34,536 nt of DNA. It comes from CAYOWK01 sp964407665. Lineage in GTDB: Bacteria; Pseudomonadota; Alphaproteobacteria; Caulobacterales; Hyphomonadaceae. Of the stretch, positions 22,703-30,869 are shown one piece after another. The notes beneath the pieces are model-generated. The model ran no database searches and had not been told where the DNA came from. It saw nothing but the letters and a program-made list of their open reading frames with translations. Positions within the stretch are counted from its first letter, which is position 1; each line of letters starts with the position of its first letter. The translations under genes were made by a program, and so were the position numbers. The DNA is taken from NCBI GenBank assembly GCA_964407665.1, contig CAYOWK010000043.1:1-34536 (forward strand), in the 5' to 3' direction.

Positions 22703-23967
22703 TCCTCTGGTGGGGCAAGAAGAAGAAGCCGGACCCCAAGACCGGTGAAACGCCGGTCGAACCTCTGGCCGCTGGCGAGACGCCTGCCGCGCCGCGCGTT
22801 GTATCCCATGCGACCCCGCCTGTCGGGCTTGCCGGGCAGGCGACGCACCCGGCGCATGTTTCGCATTCGGTCCCCGATGAGATGCCGCAGCTGGTTGCGG
22901 CCGATCTGGAGATACCGCCGCTCTCGCCTCCACCCGCCCGTCCGGACTTCGACCCGGATGATCCGATCGGACTGAAGCGCGCCGCCGAGCGGATTGCGCG
23001 CGAGCGCGGGCCGATCATGGCGCCGTCCGCCGGCTATGCGAAAGCAGCCGACAGCGACGTGCTGTTTGCGCTGTCGTCGGGCCTCGCCAAGACGTCCTCC
23101 CGGCTGGCTGACGGCATCAGCGCCGCGCTGTCGTCCAAGCGCCTGACGCAGGCGACGCTCGATGAGCTCGAAGAGGTGCTGATCACCTCCGACATGGGAA
23201 GCGCGGTCGCATCGCGCCTGACGAAGGCGATTGCAAAGGGACGTTTCGACCGGGAGGTCAGCGACACCGAAATCCGCGAGGCGCTGGCCGTCGAGATCGA
23301 GGCGATCCTCAAGCCGCGCGAGCAGATCGTCGACTTCGCCACCGGGCACATCCCGCGCATCGTGCTGTTCGTCGGCGTCAACGGATCGGGCAAGACGACC
23401 ACCATCGGCAAGATCGCCTCCAAGCTCGCAGCCCAGGGCGCCGATGTGACGCTGGCCGCGGGCGACACGTTCCGCGCCGCCGCCATCGAGCAGCTGAAGG
23501 TCTGGGCCGACCGGTCTGGCGCCCGCTTCGTCTCGAAGGCGCAAGGATCGGATTCGGCGGCGCTGGCATGGGAGGCGGTCGACATCGCCAAGCGCGAGAA
23601 CCGCGATCTGGTTCTGATCGACACCGCTGGGCGCCTGCAGAACCGGGCCGAGCTGATGGACGAGCTGGGCAAGGTCGTTCGCGCGATCCGCAAGCTCGAC
23701 GCGTCGGCGCCACATGACGTGATCCTGGTGCTGGACGCCACCGTCGGCCAGAACGCGCTGGCGCAGGTGGAGGCGTTCCGCAACACCGCCAACGTCACCG
23801 GCATCGTGATGACCAAGCTGGACGGCACCGCCAAGGGCGGCGTGCTGGTCGCCATCGCGGACAAGTACGACCTGCCAATTCACTTCGTCGGCGTGGGCGA
23901 GCGCGCCGAGGACCTGCAGCCGTTCAACGCAGCGGCCTTCTCGCGTGCGCTGGTCGGACTTCAGTAG
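22699..23967 (+). CDS. ftsY: signal recognition particle receptor FtsY
   Basis: The membrane-associated SRP receptor GTPase, 422 aa. The N-terminus is short and basic (WWGKKKKPDPK), followed by a Pro/Ala-rich acidic linker to about residue 110. The N domain spans about 115-210. The G domain has G1 GVNGSGKTT at 226-234, DTFRAAA at 256-262, G3 DTAGR at 308-312 and G4 TKLD at 372-375, with the closing GVGERAEDLQPF. All GTPase motifs are intact. Coupling to mtaB is by ATGA overlap. In many alphaproteobacteria ftsY is followed closely by ispZ and the ccm genes; here about 4.4 kb intervenes. Confidence 0.97.
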   Translation: MILWWGKKKKPDPKTGETPVEPLAAGETPAAPRVVSHATPPVGLAGQATHPAHVSHSVPDEMPQLVAADLEIPPLSPPPARPDFDPDDPIGLKRAAERIARERGPIMAPSAGYAKAADSDVLFALSSGLAKTSSRLADGISAALSSKRLTQATLDELEEVLITSDMGSAVASRLTKAIAKGRFDREVSDTEIREALAVEIEAILKPREQIVDFATGHIPRIVLFVGVNGSGKTTTIGKIASKLAAQGADVTLAAGDTFRAAAIEQLKVWADRSGARFVSKAQGSDSAALAWEAVDIAKRENRDLVLIDTAGRLQNRAELMDELGKVVRAIRKLDASAPHDVILVLDATVGQNALAQVEAFRNTANVTGIVMTKLDGTAKGGVLVAIADKYDLPIHFVGVGERAEDLQPFNAAAFSRALVGLQ

Positions 23968-23985
23968 CCAGCCGAAGGCCGGCGA

Positions 23986-24840
23986 ATGACCCACGACCTC
24001 CTGCCCCTGTTTCTTGGCCTTGCCTCGGCGCTGGGTCTGGCCGCCGCCAACACGTTCGTGAAGGCGTCGGGGGATGTGCTGGCTGCGCGCTCGGTGATGT
24101 CGCTGTCGGCGGCGATCATCGTGCTGCCCTTCGCCTTCTTCGTGCCGATGCCCAATGCCGAGATGTGGGGGATGCTGGCGCTCGCGATCCCGGCTCACTG
24201 GATCTATCAGGTGACGCTGGTTCGGGCGCTGTCGCGTGGCGACCTCTCGCTGGTGTTTCCGGTGATGCGTGGTTCGGCGCCGCTGCTGACAGCCATTGCC
24301 GCATCCGTTTTCCTCAAGGAGCATCTCTCTCCCGTCGCCATCGCAGGACTGGTGATCGCGAGCCTCGCCACCATCGTGTTTGCGCTGCCGGAGAAGGGCG
24401 CGAGCGGCGCTGAGTTGCGGCGGTCGGCGCTGATGTGGGCGCTGGCGACCGGCGCGGGCGTTGCGCTCTACAACGTGGTCGATGCGCAGGCGGTTCGCGT
24501 GGCGCCGAGCCCGCTGACCTTCACCGTATGGCTGTTCCTGACCGACTGGATCGGCGTCAACCTGGTGACCGCGATCACGCGCAAGGGCGACTGGCTGAGG
24601 ATGATCCGGACGCGCGTACGGTTTGGCGCGGCGGCGGGCGCGCTGACGGTGCTGTCGTTCGGGTTTGCTCTTTATGGCTTCTCCATTGCGCCGGTGGCCT
24701 ACATATCCGCTATGCGCGAGACGGCCGTCGTGTTCGCGGCGCTGTTCGGCTGGTTCCTGCTGAAGGAAGGCTTCGGCCTGCGACGTACACTGGCCGCCGT
24801 CGTTCTCGCTGCAGGTCTGGGGCTGATGCAGTTCAGTTGA
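23986..24840 (+). CDS. DMT/EamA-family transporter
   Basis: A 284-aa inner-membrane protein with about ten hydrophobic helices arranged as two EamA repeats. The first half includes LFLGLASALGLAAANTFVKA and SLSAAIIVLPFAFFV, and the second FTVWLFLTDWIGVNLVTA. The segment SPVAIAGLVIASLATIVFAL and the closing FGWFLLKEGFGLRRTLAAVV are typical of drug/metabolite exporters. The start at 23986 is 18 bases after ftsY, with GAAGG upstream, so it may be read with that gene. Substrate cannot be assigned. Confidence 0.9.
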   Translation: MTHDLLPLFLGLASALGLAAANTFVKASGDVLAARSVMSLSAAIIVLPFAFFVPMPNAEMWGMLALAIPAHWIYQVTLVRALSRGDLSLVFPVMRGSAPLLTAIAASVFLKEHLSPVAIAGLVIASLATIVFALPEKGASGAELRRSALMWALATGAGVALYNVVDAQAVRVAPSPLTFTVWLFLTDWIGVNLVTAITRKGDWLRMIRTRVRFGAAAGALTVLSFGFALYGFSIAPVAYISAMRETAVVFAALFGWFLLKEGFGLRRTLAAVVLAAGLGLMQFS

Positions 24841-24894
24841 GGGGTATGGGGCCTCGTTGGGACCGGTGTGAGCCGTCCGTTGTGCTGTCGTGTC

Positions 24895-24990
24895 CCTCCT
24901 GAAGTCAGGAGGACGGGGCGCGCGGAAACGCGCCTTGTTGAGTACAATGCCAGCTTGCGCTGGCCGGTTGCGTGTTCCCACGCGCCCCGT
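24895..24990. other. multi-hairpin structured intergenic element
   Basis: Reading 5' to 3': a perfect 7-bp hairpin CCTCCTG-aagt-CAGGAGG (24895-24912), then a 10-bp closing stem whose arms ACGGGGCGCG (24913-24922) and CGCGCCCCGT (24981-24990) are 58 bases apart. Inside are GCGCG-gaaa-CGCGC (24920-24933), TTGT/ACAA (24935-24947), GCCAGC-ttgc-GCTGGC (24949-24964) and GCGTG-ttcc-CACGC (24970-24983). The first and last inner hairpins share bases with the closing stem, so alternative folds are possible. It begins 54 bases after the transporter stop and could act in termination or be an untranslated RNA. No coding frame explains it. The stretch from here to the repeat at 25078 holds nothing else I recognise. 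Confidence 0.5.
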
Positions 24991-25077
24991 GCCGGACGTT
25001 TGGCCCGGTGACGTCGACGGAGCCTGTTAGGCCCTGGTCCGCATCCCGGTGACGCGCGCATCAGGGACCGATCCCTG

Positions 25078-25373
25078 ATGGTCACCCCCGCTTCGATCGC
25101 GGGGACAGGTGTTTCAGACCGCCGCTTCAGGCCGCCCGCTTCGATCTCGCTCCTTCACGGCCCGCCCTTCCCCTTCGAGACGCCGCCTGGCGGCGGCTCC
25201 TCAGGGTGAGGGACGCGCCCTTGCGGGCGCTCCTCAGGGTGAGCCGATCAGGGGCTCGAGTTTCGCGGGCGGCTTGAGCGGTGGTCGCCGCGCCGTCCGA
25301 GCGGCTGGCGTTCGATGTTTCGGTGGCCACCGAACCCTCCCGTGCCAGACGCAAGGGGAGATTGCGGCAGGTG
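25078..25373. repeat. dispersed intergenic repeat, copy 2
   Basis: The same element as 3-272, same orientation. It has GGTCAC, then CCCCGC-ttcgatc-GCGGGG in place of the longer CCCCCGG hairpin of copy 1, the identical ACAGGTGTTTCAGACCGCCG, and two tandem TCCTCAGGGTGAG modules with hairpins GCCGCC-tg-GGCGGC and GCGCCC-ttgc-GGGCGC. The block TGGTCGCCGCGCCGTCC and GGTGGCCACCGAACCCTCCC are conserved. This copy carries about 25 extra bases between the leading block and the modules, and its match ends after GCAGGT. Hairpin arms are replaced wholesale while symmetry stays. Confidence 0.85.
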
Positions 25374-25415
25374 GATACCCGGTCGGATATGCGGATGTTG
25401 TTTCGCACTCTGGAA

Positions 25416-25536
25416 ACGGCCCTCAGGGCCGTGGTCCTCGCGACTGCGAGGATCCAGACTTCGAAAATCGTGCGTGCGGTCAGAGTTTTAAGTCTGGATT
25501 CCCGCATGCGCGGGAAACACGGACACTTGCGTGTCC
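25416..25536. repeat. run of short intergenic hairpins (REP-like)
   Basis: Five hairpin elements follow one another: ACGGCCCT-c-AGGGCCGT (25416-25432), CCTCGC-gact-GCGAGG (25436-25451), ATCCAGACTT (25452-25461) with AAGTCTGGAT (25490-25499), CCCGC-atgc-GCGGG (25501-25514), and GGACAC-ttgc-GTGTCC (25521-25536). The TCTGGATTCCCGC motif is of a kind scattered through many proteobacterial genomes. It lies between the dispersed repeat and the stop of the minus-strand glycosidase, where it could end that transcript. The remainder to 25597 shows nothing clear. Confidence 0.6.
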
Positions 25537-25597
25537 GTTTCAAGAATGCCGATCCAGGTGTGGGAGATACCGCACGGATGTCCTACACTTGATCGCG

Positions 25598-26803
25598 TCA
25601 GCGGGGGCGTTTGTTGTTCCTGGTCCAACCGGCTTTCAGCGCATCCAGCGTGCTGACGCTTTCGGCGCGGAATGTGCCTGCGGATGGCGCGGTGACGTCG
25701 AATGCCGGGTCGCCGCGTTCGTAGGCGATGTCGAAGGTGGGCCAGCGGAAGGCGGACCAGGCGAGGCCCAGTTCCTCGCAACGCGCGATGCGGGCCGCGT
25801 GGAATTCGCCGCGCTGGATGGCCTGACGCGTGGCGCCGAACTCGCCGAGGAAGATGGGCGCGCCGCCTGCCGTTGCCTGCGCGGTTGCGATCCGGCGTGC
25901 AAAGTCGGCGTCGTCATCGTCGGGGAACATCAGGCCGGCTTCCCGCCCGGAGGTGTGCGTGTAGCGGCGCGGCTCCCAGTCGTGGACGCACCAGACGGTT
26001 CCGGCGACGGGGGGCAGCCCCATCACTGGCAGGAAATCCGTGCGGGCATAGGCGGGCGGCGAGATGAGGACCGGGAGTTTCGGCGCCGCCTTTCGCACAT
26101 CGCGCGCGATATCGCCCGCGATGCGTTTCCAGTCGAACACATCCTCCAGCCGGTCGAGATAGACCTTGGGCGACGTGCCGGCCGCCATCGATCCGTCGGA
26201 GCGGCGCGCCTGATAGTTGTTCTCGGGCTCGACCATCAGCAGCAGGCCGGCTGCGTGGCTGTATCCCTTAAGAAGCTTTGCGGCGTCGACGCACATCTCG
26301 CCCCAGGCGGCCTGCGCCTCGCGGTCGTTCCAGATCGTCTCGATGATCAGATCCTTCGGGAACCAGTCGCCGTCGCGGTGGAAGATGAAGTCCGAGCGTC
26401 CCGGTCCGGAGCGGTGGCCGACCACGACGTAGAGGCCGGCCTTCGCAGCCAGATCGAGCTGGCCCTCGAGCTGGTCCCAGACGGCGCTATCGCGCCGCCA
26501 CGGGCGCCCGACCGTCCAGAGTTCGGGATACGACATCACCACGAGGTTGGCGCCCGCCGCCGCCAGCGCGTCGAACTCGGGTGCGCCGTAGACGGGCAGG
26601 ACGCTGCGCCCGCCCGCAAACGTATTGCCGTCCACGGCGGTTCGCCTGCGCCGTTGGGCGATGGTCGCGCCGCGCAGGACGGGCGGCGCCTCAGCGGGCC
26701 AGAGGGGAGAAAAATCGCGGATCGTCTCTGCATCCGAGGGAGCCGCACAGGCCGCTGATGCGGCCAGCCCGGCCAGAGCCGTCCTGCGCGTCAACCTACC
26801 CAT
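25598..26803 (-). CDS. exported glycoside hydrolase, GH5-like
   Basis: A 401-aa exported protein with a TIM-barrel glycosidase layout. The N-terminus (TRRTALAGLAASAACAAP) is a twin-arginine-style signal with a possible lipobox Cys. Clan GH-A features are a strand ending LLLMVEPENN with Glu192 as candidate acid/base, a histidine in WCVHDWEP, and IFLGEFGAT with Glu321 as candidate nucleophile. In GH5 the acid/base is normally preceded by Asn (NEP); here it is Val, so activity or exact family is in doubt. The start at 26803 follows GGGGGAAG. It is divergent from the flippase gene across 101 bases, and together they hint at polysaccharide processing. Confidence 0.82.
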   Translation of the reverse strand: MGRLTRRTALAGLAASAACAAPSDAETIRDFSPLWPAEAPPVLRGATIAQRRRRTAVDGNTFAGGRSVLPVYGAPEFDALAAAGANLVVMSYPELWTVGRPWRRDSAVWDQLEGQLDLAAKAGLYVVVGHRSGPGRSDFIFHRDGDWFPKDLIIETIWNDREAQAAWGEMCVDAAKLLKGYSHAAGLLLMVEPENNYQARRSDGSMAAGTSPKVYLDRLEDVFDWKRIAGDIARDVRKAAPKLPVLISPPAYARTDFLPVMGLPPVAGTVWCVHDWEPRRYTHTSGREAGLMFPDDDDADFARRIATAQATAGGAPIFLGEFGATRQAIQRGEFHAARIARCEELGLAWSAFRWPTFDIAYERGDPAFDVTAPSAGTFRAESVSTLDALKAGWTRNNKRPR

Positions 26804-26904
26804 CGCCGCTTCCCCCGGTTACCGCACTTTGCGGGACTGGCCCGCTTAAAGGCTTTCTGAACGTGGATGACGTTAACTGCATCCCGTAAGGGCCCTTTTG
26901 AACC

Positions 26905-28344
26905 ATGCTTTGGCGGCGACTTTTTGGCTACCTCCCGGCGAACGTCGTCGCTGGCCTCGCCAGCTTTGGCGCGGTGTGGGCGTATACGCGCCTGCTCGGA
27001 GCCGAGGGCTATGGCTGGTATGCGCTGGCGCTGGCGACCCTGAACCTGGTCTACACGCTCACCGCCACCTGGAGCGAAGGCGCCGCCTACCGGTTCTCGG
27101 GCGATGCGACTTCGGACCAGTCGCGGACGACCTTCTTCACGCTGCTGGTGTCCGGCGCGATGGCCGCCGCCGGGCTTCTGGCTGTTGCCGCGATGGCGGG
27201 AGCGTCCGGATATCGCACCGCCCTGCTGGCGGCGGCGGGCGCTGCGCTGCTGCTGCCCTTCGCAAACGCGGCGCGCGAGATCGCCCGGGCCCGGCAGGAT
27301 GTCGCCCGCTATGCGATGAGCCGCATGGTGCAGGACGCTGGCGCGTTTGCGCTGGGCGTCGTTGTGGCGCTGCGTTTCGGGCTGGGGCCTGCGGCGCCGT
27401 TTGTGGGGCTGGCGTGCGTGCTGGCGGGGATCGCCGCCGTCGAGGGACGGGCGCTGCTGCGCGAGGGCGCCGGCGGGCATGTGCGTGGCGATCTGGTGCG
27501 GCGCGACCTTGGCTATGGACTGCCGCTGGCGGCGGCTCTTGCGCTGCATCTGGCGCTGGATGCGGGCGACCGGTTCCTGATTGCCCTACTGATGGGGCCT
27601 GAAGCCGTGGGCGTCTATGCGGCGGGCTATGGCGTCGCCGACAAGCTGGTCGGGCTGTTTGCGGCGTGGGCGGCAGCGGCCTCGGCCCCTGCCCTGCTGG
27701 AGGCCTGGAGGGCAGGCGGCGCCGAGGCGGCGGCGGCGGCGTCCGGTCAGGTCGTCCGCATGATCGTGTTTGTGGCGGCGCCGGTGGCTATCGGCGTGGC
27801 GCTGGTTGCGCAGCCTCTGGCGGAGGTGATGGTCGCTGAGGCGATGCGCGAGGACGCCGCCCGGATCATGCCGTGGATCGCCGCGAGCGGCCTCGTGGCG
27901 GCGCTGGCCATGCACTACGCGGCGGAGGCGTTCGTGGTGGGCGCGCGGACCGGCCGGCGGGCAGCTCTGCTGGTTGTTCCTGTGCTGCTCAACCTTGGGC
28001 TGAACCTGGTGCTGATCCCGTCCTTCGGGCTGATGGGGGCGGTCTGGGCGACGCTGGCCAGCTATGGGGCGGCGCTCGGGCTGCTGGGGCTGGCGGGGCG
28101 CAGCGTGCTGCCGCTGGCGTGGCCGGTTGGGGATCTGACGCGGATCGCGGCGGCGTGCGCCGTGATGGCGGGGGTTGTATGGGCGGTTCCGGATGTGGGC
28201 GGGATGGCCGAATTGCTGCTGAAAGCGGCGGCCGGAGCAGCGGCCTACGCCCTCGCCGCCCTCGTGTTCGACGCCGGGGGTGTGCGGCCGCTGGCCGTGG
28301 GAATGATCCGGGCGAGGGTCCGGACAGGCGCCGCGCGGGGTTGA
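26905..28344 (+). CDS. polysaccharide/lipopolysaccharide flippase (MOP superfamily)
   Basis: A 479-aa integral membrane protein with about 12-14 hydrophobic helices, of the Wzx/polysaccharide-exporter type that flips lipid-linked glycans across the inner membrane. Recognisable features are the N-terminal WAYTRLLGAEGYGWYALALA, with the G-x-Y-x-W pattern of the family, DAGDRFLIALLMGPEAVGVY in the middle, and LNLGLNLVLIPSFGLMGAVW near the two-thirds point. The start at 26905 has only a weak ribosome site. No glycosyltransferases are in view, so its substrate is unknown. It separates ftsY from ispZ. Confidence 0.88.
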   Translation: MLWRRLFGYLPANVVAGLASFGAVWAYTRLLGAEGYGWYALALATLNLVYTLTATWSEGAAYRFSGDATSDQSRTTFFTLLVSGAMAAAGLLAVAAMAGASGYRTALLAAAGAALLLPFANAAREIARARQDVARYAMSRMVQDAGAFALGVVVALRFGLGPAAPFVGLACVLAGIAAVEGRALLREGAGGHVRGDLVRRDLGYGLPLAAALALHLALDAGDRFLIALLMGPEAVGVYAAGYGVADKLVGLFAAWAAAASAPALLEAWRAGGAEAAAAASGQVVRMIVFVAAPVAIGVALVAQPLAEVMVAEAMREDAARIMPWIAASGLVAALAMHYAAEAFVVGARTGRRAALLVVPVLLNLGLNLVLIPSFGLMGAVWATLASYGAALGLLGLAGRSVLPLAWPVGDLTRIAAACAVMAGVVWAVPDVGGMAELLLKAAAGAAAYALAALVFDAGGVRPLAVGMIRARVRTGAARG

Positions 28345-28398
28345 ACACCCCTGCACGGCCCGCTAAGCCAGCCGTCCAGACGCGGAGACTGCCCCAGT

Positions 28399-29076
28399 AT
28401 GTCGGAGACACCCGCCCACGACGGCGCCACGACCAGCGCCAAGGAACAGGGCAAATCCGTTGCGCGCAGCGCGGGGAACCTCTGGACGGACCTCGGTCCG
28501 GTCCTCGCCTTCGTGCTCAGCTACAACATTGTGCGCCGGTTCCCGGAAGGGGACGGCCTGCTGTCCAAGGAAAACGCGATCTTCTGGGCGACCGGCGTGT
28601 TCATGGCCGCGATTGCAGGCGTGATCGGCTGGAGCCTGTACAAGGGCCGCCGCCTGCCGCCGATGCTGATCATCACCGGGGTGGTGGTGTTCGTGTTTGG
28701 CGGGCTGACGCTTTATCTGCAGGATCCGCAATTCGCGTACTACAAGCCGACCATGATCAACCTGCTGTTCGCGACGGGGATCCTGGGCAGCCTCGCGATC
28801 GGGCGGAACATCTGGAAGACCGCGTTCGAGCACGCCTTCACGCTGCCCGACCACGCCTGGAAGATCTTCGCGCTGCGCTGGGCCGGGTTCTATGTGTTCC
28901 TCGCCATCCTCAACGAGGTGATCTGGCGGAACTTCTCCGAGGACTTCTGGTCGAACTCGAAGATCTTCCTGCTGATCCCGATATCGATCGGCTTCATGCT
29001 GCTGAACCTGCCCTTCATCCTGAAGCACCAGCAGCCGGAAAATGAAGACCCCAAGGGCGAACTTCCGAGCGCCTGA
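28399..29076 (+). CDS. ispZ: inner membrane-spanning protein IspZ/YciB (septation protein A family)
   Basis: A 225-aa membrane protein with about five or six helices. The family is seen in LGPVLAFVLSYNIVRRFPEG, then in ITGVVVFVFGGLTLYLQDPQFAYYKPT and in RWAGFYVFLAILNEVIWRNF. YciB-family proteins affect envelope integrity and division. The N-terminal 25 residues are hydrophilic and extra compared with the usual 180-200 aa. The start at 28399 is 54 bases after the flippase stop. It converges on the NUDIX gene with 9 bases between stops. Its position between ftsY and the ccm genes matches the alphaproteobacterial order. Confidence 0.93.
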   Translation: MSETPAHDGATTSAKEQGKSVARSAGNLWTDLGPVLAFVLSYNIVRRFPEGDGLLSKENAIFWATGVFMAAIAGVIGWSLYKGRRLPPMLIITGVVVFVFGGLTLYLQDPQFAYYKPTMINLLFATGILGSLAIGRNIWKTAFEHAFTLPDHAWKIFALRWAGFYVFLAILNEVIWRNFSEDFWSNSKIFLLIPISIGFMLLNLPFILKHQQPENEDPKGELPSA

Positions 29077-29085
29077 GGCGACGGC

Positions 29086-29628
29086 CTAGCGCGTCAGCCG
29101 GTCGGTTCCCGCCGGGTTCGAGAAGGGCGCGAGGACGGGCTGGTCCCGGCTTTCGCGCCAGTGGTCGAGCGCCCAGCGGACCGACGGGAAGGCGAGCTGG
29201 TCCCAGGGAATATCGTCCCACTCCACCAGCTGGACAGCTTCGCTCTCGGGCCCCGGGGCGGGCTCGTTCAGTAGCCGCGCCCGGTACATGATCTGCACCT
29301 GACCGATGCGGGGGATCGAGTAGACGGCGAGGACGCCCTGCAGGTCGAGCTCGGCGCAGGCCTCCTCGCGGGCCTCGCGGCGGCAGCCGTCCTCGACGCT
29401 CTCGCCCAGTTCCATGAAGCCGGCTGGAAGGGTCCAGTAGCCCTTGCGAGGCTCGATCGCGCGCTTGCAGAGGAGGATCCGGCCATCCGCCGAAATGGCG
29501 ACGACGCCGGTCACGATGCGGGGATTCACATAGTCGATGAAGCCGCACGTATCGCAGACGCGGCGTTCGCGGTCCTCGCCTTCCGGGATAGCCGTCGAGA
29601 AGGAGATGGGAACTCGTCGTTCAGTCAC
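29086..29628 (-). CDS. NUDIX hydrolase
   Basis: A 180-aa NUDIX hydrolase. The NUDIX box GFMELGESVEDGCRREAREE (G-x5-E-x7-REU-x-EE) is complete except that the usual late Gly is Cys. An N-terminal segment VCDTCGFIDYVNP is the half zinc-ribbon seen in NudC-like and related NUDIX proteins, leading to PRIVTGVVAI. The substrate is probably a nucleoside diphosphate derivative such as NADH or ADP-ribose, but the NudC-specific SQPWPFPxS motif is not present. The start is assigned to GTG at 29628, the best available but with a weak ribosome site. It is divergent from a MarR regulator across 121 bases. Confidence 0.9.
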   Translation of the reverse strand: MTERRVPISFSTAIPEGEDRERRVCDTCGFIDYVNPRIVTGVVAISADGRILLCKRAIEPRKGYWTLPAGFMELGESVEDGCRREAREEACAELDLQGVLAVYSIPRIGQVQIMYRARLLNEPAPGPESEAVQLVEWDDIPWDQLAFPSVRWALDHWRESRDQPVLAPFSNPAGTDRLTR

Positions 29629-29749
29629 AGCGCAAACTGCCCCACAATTGGACGGGTTCTGGCTGGATGCCCCTGATTCCGTCGCGGAACCATGATCAAC
29701 CCGTAATATAACGACTACCAGTGCTGCGACGGGCACTGGGGCCAAAACC

Positions 29750-30340
29750 ATGATACCTGCCGCCGAGGCCGCAAGGCCGCCGGATCGATCGATGCCGGCT
29801 GAGCTGGAGACCACGCACAGCGCGGAGTTCCGCCTGAGCGATTCGCCCTCGCACCTGCTCCGGCGGGCCCAGCAGTATGTGTCGGAAAGCTTCCTGAAGA
29901 CCACCCTCGCCGACACGGTCACGCTTCGTCAGAGCGTGGTTCTGGCGGCCATCGCCGAGAGCGAGGGTCTGAGCCAGACCGAACTGGTGGAGGCGACGGG
30001 CGTCGACCGGTCCACGCTGGCCGAGATGATCGCGCGGATGGAGAAAAAGGGACTGGTCGCACGCAGCGCCGCCCGGGGCGACGGCCGGGCCAAGTCCGTC
30101 TCGCTGACGGAGACAGGCCGCTCGGCGCTGGCGGAGGCGTTGCCGGCGATGATGGCGGTCGACACGGCGCTGCTGGACATGCTGCCGCGCAACCGGCGCA
30201 GGAGCTTTGCGGACACGCTGGAGATCATCGTCCAGAAGGCCAGCGAGGCCGGCAGCGCAGAGGACGCCGCAGCCCGCAAGGCGGCTTTGCGGAAGCCAAA
30301 GGGCAAGAAGTCCCGGAAAAAGCGCGGGAAGAAAAAATGA
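29750..30340 (+). CDS. MarR-family regulator with lysine-rich C-terminal tail
   Basis: A 196-aa winged-helix regulator. The DNA-binding region is GLSQTELVEATGVDRSTLAE (73-92) with the wing RGDGRAKSVSLTETGRSAL. Helices for dimerisation flank it. The tail from about residue 182 is almost all Lys, Arg and Gly (KPKGKKSRKKRGKKK), which is not part of a normal MarR fold and could add non-specific DNA or RNA contact. The start at 29750 lacks a clear ribosome site; ATG at 29792 is a possible alternative. It is divergent from the NUDIX gene and its stop is one base from that of ccmG. Ligand unknown. Confidence 0.88.
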   Translation: MIPAAEAARPPDRSMPAELETTHSAEFRLSDSPSHLLRRAQQYVSESFLKTTLADTVTLRQSVVLAAIAESEGLSQTELVEATGVDRSTLAEMIARMEKKGLVARSAARGDGRAKSVSLTETGRSALAEALPAMMAVDTALLDMLPRNRRRSFADTLEIIVQKASEAGSAEDAAARKAALRKPKGKKSRKKRGKKK

Positions 30341-30341
30341 C

Positions 30342-30869
30342 CTACGGTGCGGACAAGAGGGCTGCGTAGGCGTCGAGGAATTCCTGGGTCGAGCGGTCAT
30401 CCAGGAAGGGCCCGCGCATCGTCTTCACGATCTGGCCGTTGGCGTCGATCAGGAAGGTCTCGGGCACGCCCGATATGCCGAAGGCGATGCCGGCCGATCC
30501 GTCCGGATCGAGCGCGACCTGGGCGAACGGATCGCCCTTGCGCGCGAGCAGGACGGCGCCCTTCTCCGGCTGGTCCTTGTAGAGCACGCCGACGACATTG
30601 GCGCCCGTCGCGCGCATGTTCATCAGGAAGGGGTGCTCGGCCTCGCACGGCGTGCACCAGCTGGCGAAGAAGTTGACGATGACCGGCGCGCCGGGCGTCC
30701 CGAAGGCGACGGGCTCGCCGGCCAGAGCCGGAAGCGACAGCTGCGGAGCGGGCCGCGAGGGCGAGGCGAACGAGCCTTGCGGCGAGGGCGGCGACGACAG
30801 CCGGACAAAGGCGAAGACGGCGAACCCGGCGAGCAGCAGGAGCGGGATGGCGGCGAGCCAGCGTTTCAT
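30342..30869 (-). CDS. ccmG: thiol:disulfide interchange protein CcmG/DsbE
   Basis: A membrane-anchored periplasmic thioredoxin-like protein of 175 aa that reduces apocytochrome c cysteines before haem attachment. The N-terminal anchor is LAAIPLLLLAGFAVFAFV. The active site is WCTPC with Cys72 and Cys75, and the cis-proline region is GVPETFLID. VIVNFFASW precedes the active site as in the family. Its ATG overlaps the ccmD stop by four bases (ATGA), showing coupling. It is the last gene of the ccm unit here; ccmE, ccmF and ccmH are not in the window. Confidence 0.96.
   Translation of the reverse strand: MKRWLAAIPLLLLAGFAVFAFVRLSSPPSPQGSFASPSRPAPQLSLPALAGEPVAFGTPGAPVIVNFFASWCTPCEAEHPFLMNMRATGANVVGVLYKDQPEKGAVLLARKGDPFAQVALDPDGSAGIAFGISGVPETFLIDANGQIVKTMRGPFLDDRSTQEFLDAYAALLSAP

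Noticed and set aside
22654..24981. 775-codon open frame on the minus strand
   Set aside because: It is antisense to ftsY and the transporter, with the Arg/Gln/His-rich composition of a high-GC shadow.
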